Assembly: GCA_012523755.1 (NCBI GenBank)
Contig: JAAYTO010000209.1
Span: forward strand, 1-38,009
Source of the DNA: Clostridium sp.
Lineage (GTDB): Bacteria > Bacillota > Clostridia > Acetivibrionales > Acetivibrionaceae
Reading direction: 5' to 3'
DNA: 38,009 nt
In this document: one piece after another, positions 30,480-38,009 of the stretch
Position numbering within the stretch: the first letter of the stretch is position 1
How the letters are laid out: the number at the start of each line of letters is the position of its first letter
The notes under the pieces: generated by a model
Seen by the model: the letters and a program-made list of their open reading frames with translations, nothing else
What the model was told of the DNA's origin: nothing
The model's database searches: none
Made by a program: the position numbers and the translations under genes

Positions 30480-31927
30480 TTAGGATTAACAGGGTAAAGA
30501 TTGAGAATTTTCAGTCACATGTGAATACGGAGCTTACCTTTGATAAGGGTTTGAATGTTATAGTAGGGCCTTCAGACCAGGGAAAGTCTGCGGTAGTCAG
30601 GGCTATAAAATGGGCTTTATATAACGAACCCCGGGGCACTGATTTTATCCGGCAGGGCACAAAATCTGCCAAGGTAGCCCTGGAACTGAGTAATGGTTAT
30701 ACCATTACCCGGGAAAGATCGCCGGGCAAAAATCGGTATGTCCTTGAAGACCCAGAGGGAAATGCAAGTATATTCGAAGGTTTTGGAAATGAAGTGCCTT
30801 TGGAGATCATCAAAGCCCATGGAATACCAAAAGTGGTTTTGGATACGGATGTCAGCTCCTGCATTAATATCGGAGGACAGCTTGAGGGACCTTTCATGTT
30901 GTCGAAATCCGGTTCTACACGGGCAAAAGCGATAGGCCGGCTGACGGGAATCCATATTATTGACAGGTCAATCAGGGATTGTATTACGGATATCAGAAGG
31001 GAAAATCAGACCTGTGACCGGGTCAGAAGTGAGATCGAAGATATTGATGAAAGGCTTAAAGATTATAATGATATAATTCAACTCGGTGAAAAACTCGATA
31101 AGGCACAGGAGTCTATTACCCGGATGGAAGCTTTATTAAAAAAGGTTGACACTCTTTTGGATAAAAAACAGCGTTTGGGAGTTATTGAAAGTGAATACAG
31201 TAAAACAGCGAAGATATTGGCCAAGCTGGATAAGCTCAATGAGTGTGATATATATATAAAAAGTGCTGAGTTATCTCTTCATAAAATGGAAAATATCGAG
31301 GGTATTAAGAAAAAATACAGCGATGTAACAAAAAGAGCAGGGGAAATAGAAAAAGTAATGGAGCAAACCACCAAGGTAAGTGAAGGAAAAGAGATTTTAG
31401 GCGTGATATTTGAGCACTCCGCGAAATTTGACAGGCTGAAAAAGATTCAAACGGAGCTTATTAAGATAAACCGTGAACTGGGCAGGGCAAAGGGTATCTT
31501 AGAAAAAACAAAGGATATCGAAAATCTCGAATTGATAATAAAAAGAATCCGTGACAGTGTACTAATCGAGTCAAAGCTTGCTCCGACAGCAAAGAGGTTA
31601 CTGTCTATTGAAAGGGAGATTAAAAGGCTTAAGGCCGTAATATCTTCCTATGAAAACGTGAGAGAATCCCAAAGCCTTATACTTTTAGCAGGGGAGAAAC
31701 TGGAAAATTTAAAGAGACTGGAAACTCTTAATAAAGACTATAAAGAAAAGATCGACAGCATAAGGGAGGGTATGAGGTTTCTTGAGGAAAAAAAGACGGA
31801 AATCAACCGATTACTCAAGGATTATACCACAGTATTAAGACAGAAGAAGGTATGTCCGTTATGCGGAAGTGATATAAAAGAGGAAAAGCTTGAGAATATT
31901 ATAAGGCATTATGAGGAGGTGCACTGA
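30476..31927 (+). CDS. Rad50/SbcC-like AAA ATPase, N-terminal half plus coiled coil ending at a zinc-hook CPLCG
   Basis: IENFQSHVNTELTFDKGLNVIVGPSDQGKSAVVRAIKWALY (Walker A), long coiled coil, C-terminal KKVCPLCGSDIKEEKLENIIRHYEEVH; 4-nt overlap with upstream nuclease. Confidence 0.88.
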   Translation: MIRINRVKIENFQSHVNTELTFDKGLNVIVGPSDQGKSAVVRAIKWALYNEPRGTDFIRQGTKSAKVALELSNGYTITRERSPGKNRYVLEDPEGNASIFEGFGNEVPLEIIKAHGIPKVVLDTDVSSCINIGGQLEGPFMLSKSGSTRAKAIGRLTGIHIIDRSIRDCITDIRRENQTCDRVRSEIEDIDERLKDYNDIIQLGEKLDKAQESITRMEALLKKVDTLLDKKQRLGVIESEYSKTAKILAKLDKLNECDIYIKSAELSLHKMENIEGIKKKYSDVTKRAGEIEKVMEQTTKVSEGKEILGVIFEHSAKFDRLKKIQTELIKINRELGRAKGILEKTKDIENLELIIKRIRDSVLIESKLAPTAKRLLSIEREIKRLKAVISSYENVRESQSLILLAGEKLENLKRLETLNKDYKEKIDSIREGMRFLEEKKTEINRLLKDYTTVLRQKKVCPLCGSDIKEEKLENIIRHYEEVH

Positions 31928-32178
31928 TGTCTGATTATGACAGGAAGCTCAATCGGATAAAAGAGAACCTGGACAAGGCAAATAACCTTAGAATACGGGC
32001 GGAGGCGAAGCTGGAACAGCTTAGCAGGCAAAAGGAGGATATTCTTTCAGAGCTTAAGGAACTGGGGGTGGAACCGGAAAATCTTGACAGTGAAATAAAA
32101 AAACTTAAGGATGAAATTGAAGATCTTATAACAAAAGCAGAAGAATTAATACCAGAAGAACTAATAAAAAACAATTGA
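31927..32178 (+). CDS. Small coiled-coil protein translationally coupled to the Rad50-like gene
   Basis: 83 aa heptad-rich sequence; GAGGTG SD and tgATG overlap with upstream stop. Confidence 0.75.
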   Translation: MSDYDRKLNRIKENLDKANNLRIRAEAKLEQLSRQKEDILSELKELGVEPENLDSEIKKLKDEIEDLITKAEELIPEELIKNN

Positions 32179-32203
32179 CATTTTCTTTTTAACAATGAAT
32201 AAT
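32175..32203 (+). promoter_or_regulatory. Predicted promoter TTGACA-N17-AATAAT for rimO-pgsA
   Basis: Perfect -35, 5/6 -10, 17-nt spacer; -35 overlaps the upstream stop codon. Confidence 0.55.
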
Positions 32204-32285
32204 GTAATTGAATATAATATTGTATATATAATATTGTATATAGACAATGCAATGAATATATTATAGCTTTGATGAGGTGTATATT

Positions 32286-33644
32286 TTGAATAAGAAAATA
32301 GGTGTTGTTTCACTGGGGTGTCCCAAAAATCTTGTTGATAGTGAAATAATGCTGGGATCACTAAAGAAAAAAGGTTTTGAAATTACAGGCGATAAAGAAG
32401 AGGCCAATGTCATAATAGTAAATACATGTGGTTTTATTGAATCCGCAAAAGAAGAATCAATAAATACCATCCTTGAAATGGCTGAGTATAAAAAAGGCAA
32501 ATGTAAGCTTTTGATAGTTACGGGTTGTCTCGTCCAAAGATACAGGGATGAGATAAAAAAGGAGATACCTGAGGTGGATTTTGTTGTCGGAGTCTCGGGT
32601 TACTGTGAGATAGCCGGAATTATTGACAAGGCTTATAATAGTGGCATTGAGGCCGTTTCTTCCAATGCTGTGTACTGTGATAATAACTGTGGTGTTGAGT
32701 ATCTTACAAATGACCGCTTGCTTTCCACAAATAAAGGATATGCATACTTAAAAATAGCTGAAGGATGCGATAATTGCTGTACTTACTGTGTTATTCCTTC
32801 CCTGCGGGGTTCCTATAGAAGCAGGAGCATGGAGGATATTGTTTGTGAGGCACAGTCCTTGGCGAAAAACGGGATAAAAGAAGTTATTCTGGTGGCTCAG
32901 GATGTAACGGTGTATGGCAGGGATCTCTATGGTGAAAAGAAACTGGTGGATTTAATCAGAAAAATCAGCGGCATTCAAGGGATTGAGTGGATTAGGCTTC
33001 TTTACTGCTATCCTGAGGAAATTGATGATGCATTGATAAAGGAAATTGCAGATAATCGCAAGGTTGTGAAGTATCTGGACATGCCCATTCAACATGCAAG
33101 CGATAAGATACTTAAGATGATGGGTAGAAGGGGAAACAGTGAAGACATTAAAAACACATTGGCAAAGCTCAGGTCTTCAATACCCCGCCTTGTTTTAAGA
33201 ACCTCTTTGATAGTGGGCTTTCCCGGGGAAGATGATAAGGACTTTAAAATTCTTTATGATTTTGTACGGGGATTTGAGTTCGACAGGCTTGGTGTGTTTA
33301 CCTATTCACGGGAAGAGGGGACACCTGCCTATAATTTAAAGCCGCAAATCAAAAAAAGTGTTAAAGATTCGAGAAGAAGTGATATAATGCAGATACAGAA
33401 GGAAATCACAGTAAGAAAGAATGAAGGCAGATTGAACAGGATATATAAAACCCTGGTAGAAGGTGTGGCTGACGACGGCATATTCTACTGCGGAAGAACC
33501 TATGCAGAAGCTCCGGATATTGATGGTTCAATCTTTTTCACAAGCCAGGAACCGTTAAAAATCGGGGGGTTTGTAAATGTAAAAATACTTAATGTTGATG
33601 ATTATGATTTAATAGGAGAGGTTATGAATGAATCTTCCAAATAA
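32286..33644 (+). CDS. rimO: Ribosomal protein S12 methylthiotransferase
   Basis: KIGVVSLGCPKNLVDSEIMLGSL, VNTCGFIESAKEESI, YLKIAEGCDNCCTYCVIPSLRGSYRSR (radical SAM), C-terminal TRAM; TTG start at 32286. Confidence 0.95.
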   Translation: MNKKIGVVSLGCPKNLVDSEIMLGSLKKKGFEITGDKEEANVIIVNTCGFIESAKEESINTILEMAEYKKGKCKLLIVTGCLVQRYRDEIKKEIPEVDFVVGVSGYCEIAGIIDKAYNSGIEAVSSNAVYCDNNCGVEYLTNDRLLSTNKGYAYLKIAEGCDNCCTYCVIPSLRGSYRSRSMEDIVCEAQSLAKNGIKEVILVAQDVTVYGRDLYGEKKLVDLIRKISGIQGIEWIRLLYCYPEEIDDALIKEIADNRKVVKYLDMPIQHASDKILKMMGRRGNSEDIKNTLAKLRSSIPRLVLRTSLIVGFPGEDDKDFKILYDFVRGFEFDRLGVFTYSREEGTPAYNLKPQIKKSVKDSRRSDIMQIQKEITVRKNEGRLNRIYKTLVEGVADDGIFYCGRTYAEAPDIDGSIFFTSQEPLKIGGFVNVKILNVDDYDLIGEVMNESSK

Positions 33645-34242
33645 ACTGACTATATCAAGGATTTTGCTGGTACCTGTTTTTTTGTTAATTATTGTACCTA
33701 TTCCGGAATGGATAATAAACAGCAGTTTGCTCAGCTTCATGAGTTTCCAGCTTGAAGCGGTGAATAATTTTATTATAAATTACGGAAATTACATTGCAGC
33801 GTTTTTATTTTTTGTTGCTGCCAGTACCGATGGTTTGGATGGCTATATAGCCAGAAAAAGAAAACAGGTAACGAGGTTCGGAAAGTTTTTGGATCCTATA
33901 GCGGATAAGCTTTTGGTTGCGGCTGCCCTTATTGCTCTTGTGGAAAGAAATGAGTTGTCTTCGTGGGTTGCTGTTATTATTATCGGCAGGGAGTTTATGA
34001 TCACCGGGTTAAGGCTGGTGGCTGCCAGTGATGGGATAGTCATTGCTGCCAGCAAGTGGGGAAAAATAAAGACAGTCACTCAGATTGTAGCTATTTTGGC
34101 TGTGCTCATGAAATATTATGTTCACATGTTGTTCGGTTTTCCTCTTGAAAGGTATCTGATGTTTATTGCTATTGTAGTAACCATTTACTCTGCCTACGAT
34201 TATATTGTAAAAAACGCTCATGTTATTGATTACAATCAATAA
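33628..34242 (+). CDS. pgsA: CDP-diacylglycerol-glycerol-3-phosphate 3-phosphatidyltransferase
   Basis: MNLPNKLTISRILLVPVFLL, DGLDGYIARKRKQVTRFGKFLDPIADKLLVAAALI. Confidence 0.95.
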   Translation: MNLPNKLTISRILLVPVFLLIIVPIPEWIINSSLLSFMSFQLEAVNNFIINYGNYIAAFLFFVAASTDGLDGYIARKRKQVTRFGKFLDPIADKLLVAAALIALVERNELSSWVAVIIIGREFMITGLRLVAASDGIVIAASKWGKIKTVTQIVAILAVLMKYYVHMLFGFPLERYLMFIAIVVTIYSAYDYIVKNAHVIDYNQ

Positions 34243-34260
34243 CAGCGGCGTTTTCTTTTT
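34211..34260 (+). terminator. Rho-independent terminator overlapping the end of pgsA
   Basis: aaaacgc..tgttattgatt-ac-aatcaataaca..gcgttttcttttt; stop TAA (34240-34242) lies inside the 3' arm. Confidence 0.85.
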
Positions 34261-34415
34261 AGTTGGGTTATCATGAGGGAAAATGATTGAATGAGAATAA
34301 TCAATATATACTTTTTATAAAATAAATGATGTAGTAGGCTTTGTCAGAAGGAACAAGCATTATTTGTCAAAAAAATTCCTCTATACACTGTGAGCATATA
34401 GGGAAGAGCTGTCTA

Positions 34416-35033
34416 TTATTCAGAAACACCATACCAATATAGGATGTTTGGGTATAGTTTTGGATCGGGATTATCCAATATCCATTTTTCTAACTCAATA
34501 CAGTCCTCAATCGTAAGAAAACTACGTTCTTTGCCATTAAATTTTTCATTATTAACCTCTAGATATTTATCGTAAGCACTCATAATCTCAACAACATAAT
34601 TAAATACATCTTTATCTCCACCTGAACGATAGAAACTCATTAGGTCACGGAACTTAGCTTTTATTTCATCGTTTTCTTCAGTATAAAGACTGCATAATTC
34701 TTCTACTGTCACTGTGTATTTCGGTTTACATGCCAAATTAAATACTCGAATCCAAACTTCAAAGTATTCATCATATATATATAATCCGTTTATTTCTTTA
34801 GGTATAAAATAAATATCATCTCTTTTATTCGAATCTCTTTCGTCATATAATACACCTAATCGTTTGAATGATGCTATAAATAGCTTTTTATATGTTTCAT
34901 ATGACATTTCATACTCTTCCTTTCTATTAATTTGAGATCTATTCTTATAATCATGGGCGGCTATGCTCAAAAATCCAACCACTATAAGTGAAATTCCAAT
35001 TACAGCAAGAATTATTTTACTTTTATTAATCAT
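34416..35033 (-). CDS. Hypothetical protein with N-terminal TM anchor; candidate immunity/accessory protein of the adjacent effector
   Basis: MINKSKIILAVIGISLIVVGFLSIAAHDYKNR then an acidic soluble domain; ATG 35033 overlaps the end of the upstream gene. Confidence 0.7.
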   Translation of the reverse strand: MINKSKIILAVIGISLIVVGFLSIAAHDYKNRSQINRKEEYEMSYETYKKLFIASFKRLGVLYDERDSNKRDDIYFIPKEINGLYIYDEYFEVWIRVFNLACKPKYTVTVEELCSLYTEENDEIKAKFRDLMSFYRSGGDKDVFNYVVEIMSAYDKYLEVNNEKFNGKERSFLTIEDCIELEKWILDNPDPKLYPNILYWYGVSE

Positions 35034-36657
35034 ATAAACCCCCAAAACCATTGTTTTTTATTTCTTTAGCATAACTTTTGATATCAGTAAGTCCTTGTTT
35101 ACAGTACCACTGGATAAATTTATCAAAATCATTACCCAAATCGTTGAGTTCCCCTGAAAGAGTTTTCTGAATAATATCCTCAGCAGTTAAATTGAATTCA
35201 AGTTCTTCTCCTTTAAAGTATTTATATGCCTCCAAGTGAAAGGATAATTGCTCAGGATCTATGAAACACATATTAAGTGTATATTCTCCTTCCGAATTCA
35301 TGATAACTGAACCACCGCAACCTAATGCAGTAAGAATATTACCAAGAACGAGTGTTTTTTTGATGCTGTCAATTTTGGCATTTGTCTCCATACCCTCAAT
35401 GTAAATATTTATTCCATCTAATGCTGATTGGCTAAGAGTCAATATAGTATCAGTGACTGGCTCCAACTCCGCAAAACCAAGAGCTACATCTCCAAGCGTT
35501 CCTATTCCTAAGAGAGCTAACTCCTGACCAATGTCTACTCTTAAGGTTTCAGAAGTTCTAATTACGCACCCATCAAGTTCTGTATCTAAGTTTGTTCCAA
35601 ATTCAAATACGTCAATAATTGTATCGATGGCAGATGTGGTCCGATAATTTGTCGAGGGATTATCCATATAGGGTTTGTCTGAACCATGGATTACTATTTG
35701 ATAGTCATTGGCACCGTTAGAATTCATATTGGGTTTTAGTTCAATATTTACTTTTCCCTTTTTACCCTCAAAAGATACATTTGCACCGCTTACATACATT
35801 TTATTAAATTGGGTAGCAAAAACATACAGAATATTAAAATCTGTTATGAGTTTTTTTAAATGATTATTATTTTGGTTATCGAAAAGTACATCAGGTGTAA
35901 TGTCATCCCTAAGGCGTTGTTCGTATATTTTTACCATTGCTTTGAATACATCGCTAACCCCATATTCCCATGTTCCAGAAGTTTCAATATGGGGAATATC
36001 AAAAGTGTACAAATTATTATTGTTTAGAAAGAATCCATCAGTGTATATATATGAATTCTCAATAAACTTTGCTTTTTGCTCATCATTCATCTCATTAAAT
36101 ATTTCAATTAGAGCTATATACATAGGAAGCGAAATTTCGGAAGGGTCTTTTTGCATTAATTCCCTGATATAATCATAATCGTACTCCCCGTCACCGTTAC
36201 CGTTTCTGATAATCGCCATGTAACTTAGAATTAGTAATTCTTCTGTTTTTGCACTTTTATCCGTTGTTAAATATGAATTTATCTTTTCTGTTGTAAAGGC
36301 TCCATGGGCAGGATCAATGACTTCAGACATTCTATCAATAAAGTTCTTTTGCTCTTTAACAGTCTCAATAAGGCTTTGAAAAATACTTTTATATGACTCA
36401 TCCACATATTGAACATCTTCAAAGATTTTATCAATATCTTCTTTTGCTGTGTCATTTTTATCTAGGATTTTCTTATGGTATTCGTCAATTTTATCAGTAT
36501 AATCTTGAATATCCAGCCATCCAACCCAATCTTGGAAATCATACCAACGGTCGCCAAGCCAGTCAGTAAAACCACACCATTCTTCATCGTTAATTTCGTC
36601 AATAGTATTATACAGTTCTTGTCTTGTCTCTTCTGAAAATTCTCTTTTTAATCCCAC
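35026..36657 (-). CDS. Large T7SS/LXG-like effector candidate, no recognised toxin domain
   Basis: 543 aa, helical Trp-rich N-terminus (EEWCGFTDWLGDRWYDFQDWVGWLDIQDYTDKIDEYHKKIL), Gly-rich central segment (LALLGIGTLGDVALGF), follows YwqH/YwqI-like small genes. Confidence 0.65.
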   Translation of the reverse strand: MGLKREFSEETRQELYNTIDEINDEEWCGFTDWLGDRWYDFQDWVGWLDIQDYTDKIDEYHKKILDKNDTAKEDIDKIFEDVQYVDESYKSIFQSLIETVKEQKNFIDRMSEVIDPAHGAFTTEKINSYLTTDKSAKTEELLILSYMAIIRNGNGDGEYDYDYIRELMQKDPSEISLPMYIALIEIFNEMNDEQKAKFIENSYIYTDGFFLNNNNLYTFDIPHIETSGTWEYGVSDVFKAMVKIYEQRLRDDITPDVLFDNQNNNHLKKLITDFNILYVFATQFNKMYVSGANVSFEGKKGKVNIELKPNMNSNGANDYQIVIHGSDKPYMDNPSTNYRTTSAIDTIIDVFEFGTNLDTELDGCVIRTSETLRVDIGQELALLGIGTLGDVALGFAELEPVTDTILTLSQSALDGINIYIEGMETNAKIDSIKKTLVLGNILTALGCGGSVIMNSEGEYTLNMCFIDPEQLSFHLEAYKYFKGEELEFNLTAEDIIQKTLSGELNDLGNDFDKFIQWYCKQGLTDIKSYAKEIKNNGFGGLYD

Positions 36658-36689
36658 AAACTTTGTCCTCCCCTCAGGTTATTGTGGAT

Positions 36690-36947
36690 TTACCCTATAG
36701 ATGTATTTTTATCCAATTCTTCATATGAATTTTTTAAGTTACGAAAATACTCAATAGTGTTATCAGTTAATTTTAAGATTGAATTATAAAGGTCTTCATA
36801 GCAATCTGCAAGCAACTCCATTTCAGTAACTGTTCGACCCGCACCAACCTTTGAAGGTCTTGATTTTTTACACCAGCCAGACTTCATAGCATCAATTTGT
36901 GATATGCATTTTTCCAGTATGTCAAGATTTACATCTATTTTAAGCAT
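36690..36947 (-). CDS. Small helical protein, WXG100/TI-like accessory (85 aa)
   Basis: MLKIDVNLDILEKCISQIDAMKSGWCKKSRPSKVGAGRTVTEMELLADCYEDLYNSILKLTDNTIEYFRNLKNSYEELDKN; AGGTGAAAAG SD. Confidence 0.65.
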   Translation of the reverse strand: MLKIDVNLDILEKCISQIDAMKSGWCKKSRPSKVGAGRTVTEMELLADCYEDLYNSILKLTDNTIEYFRNLKNSYEELDKNTSIG

Positions 36948-36961
36948 ACACTTTTCACCTC

Positions 36962-37258
36962 TTAAAATAAAAAGTTATCCTTTTCATCAATTTGAACTAA
37001 AAATTCATCAGCCGCACGCTTGGCTAATTGTGCGGTTTCATTTATACATCCCTTCATTTGCTCGGCACAAGTTACAAATGCTCTAATTGCTTCATGGACT
37101 TCACCGGATTTTATAGCAAAATTAAGAATAAGATTCATTATGTTTATATAAGCATCAATCATATTCTGCAATAATATGCCTGTGTCATTGTAATAATATG
37201 CCACTTCTTCAATATAATCGTCATCTACTATGATTTTTTTATAAGACATCATTTTCAC
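36962..37258 (-). CDS. Small helical protein, YwqI/DUF5344-like or WXG100-like (98 aa)
   Basis: MKMMSYKKIIVDDDYIEEVAYYYNDTGILLQNMIDAYINIMNLILNFAIKSGEVHEAIRAFVTCAEQMKG. Confidence 0.65.
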   Translation of the reverse strand: MKMMSYKKIIVDDDYIEEVAYYYNDTGILLQNMIDAYINIMNLILNFAIKSGEVHEAIRAFVTCAEQMKGCINETAQLAKRAADEFLVQIDEKDNFLF

Positions 37259-37265
37259 TCCCCAT

Positions 37266-37688
37266 TTAAGTTTCTAATAACTTTCTAAGCTCAGACTTTA
37301 AATATGAGATGTTGTCGTTGCAAGACCGAATTTTTGCCCGGTATGAATCAATTTCATCCAGCATATTTTGTATCTTGGAGTTTATCACTGTTTTGACATT
37401 GTCCAGTCCATTATAAGCGTTAAGGAAGTCATTACCCGTCAGTAATTGCTGCATACCTTCATAATATTTAGAGACAATTTTAGCACTCACACGGTTTTCC
37501 TTAACATTCTCCAGTGTGTTTTTTCTTTTTGATTGGTGCATTTCAAATTCCCTTTGGTAAGAACTATATTTTGATTTCAAATCCTCTAATTCAGAGATAT
37601 CTTGCTCAAGTTTTTTTATTTTTGAATAGTACAAATCTATGTCCTTTTCATACTGATATATTTTGTTTCTTATATTTGATTCCGACAT
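37266..37688 (-). CDS. YwqH/DUF5082-like coiled-coil protein (140 aa)
   Basis: IRNKIYQYEKDIDLYYSKIKKLEQDISELEDLKSKYSSYQREFEMHQSKRKNTLENV; first gene of the minus-strand cassette, AAGGGGGC SD-like region upstream. Confidence 0.65.
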   Translation of the reverse strand: MSESNIRNKIYQYEKDIDLYYSKIKKLEQDISELEDLKSKYSSYQREFEMHQSKRKNTLENVKENRVSAKIVSKYYEGMQQLLTGNDFLNAYNGLDNVKTVINSKIQNMLDEIDSYRAKIRSCNDNISYLKSELRKLLET

Positions 37689-37869
37689 TTACCGTGAGTT
37701 ATAAAGCCTTATAACTCCTGCCCCCTTTCGTATAAAGAAATTAATTATAAATCACTTGTGTTTTTATATATGTTAAATTATATAGATGATTTAGTTCTGA
37801 TAGTTAATTAATTTTATTTCAAAATTATACTATAAAATATTTAGATTTGCAATTTAATTATTTAGAGGA

Positions 37870-38009
37870 TACACGGTAAAAGCATGAACCCATCTCCTGC
37901 CAATACTCTCACAAGAGAGTTTTTTAAAATGCCATTTCAGCATTTAATATTCAGGCAAGAAAATCATTTTTTAAGAAATGCCCCCGGGATTACTAAGATA
38001 TGGCGTGTG
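37870..38009 (+). mobile_element. 5' end of an IS-like element / truncated transposase gene (ATG at 37884, runs off the window)
   Basis: MNPSPANTLTREFFKMPFQHLIFRQENHFLRNAPGITKIWRV open to the last base; perfect inverted copy of 1-137. Confidence 0.6.

Noticed and set aside
32213-32245. Tandem ataatattgtatat repeat before rimO
   Set aside because: Low-complexity AT repeat, only two units; likely just promoter-region AT richness.
1-38009. CRISPR arrays, tRNA or rRNA genes
   Set aside because: No regularly spaced repeats, no tRNA cloverleaf/TTCGA-type motifs in context, no rRNA-like stretches were noticed; a tRNAscan/CRISPR finder run would settle it.

Overview
This is a 38 kb chromosomal segment or contig from a low-GC Gram-positive anaerobe. 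Protein style suggests the Clostridium thermocellum group, but the species is not proven. It is bounded by a perfect 137-bp inverted repeat (1-137 / 37870-38006) that reads as the outward-facing 5' end of a transposase gene. Contents, left to right: (i) YesM/YesN-type two-component system and a TIM-barrel epimerase; (ii) pectin/galacturonate catabolic locus (GH28, GH105, uxaB, uxaA, kduI, kduD, kdgA, kdgK, uxaC, two AraC regulators); (iii) two small membrane proteins; (iv) pyrimidine operon pyrR-pyrB-pyrC-pyrF-carB-pyrK-pyrD with a classical PyrR attenuator before pyrR and, between pyrR and pyrB, an unannotated U-rich 44-codon ORF ending at the base of an intrinsic terminator (a pyrL-like attenuator candidate); (v) histidine phosphatase; (vi) SbcD-like nuclease with a half-length Rad50/SbcC-like ATPase that stops just after a zinc-hook CxxC, plus a small coiled-coil protein; (vii) rimO and pgsA; (viii) a minus-strand five-gene cassette resembling a YwqH/YwqI/LXG-type T7SS effector module with no recognisable toxin domain. 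Family calls come from reading translations and motifs; no database search was run.
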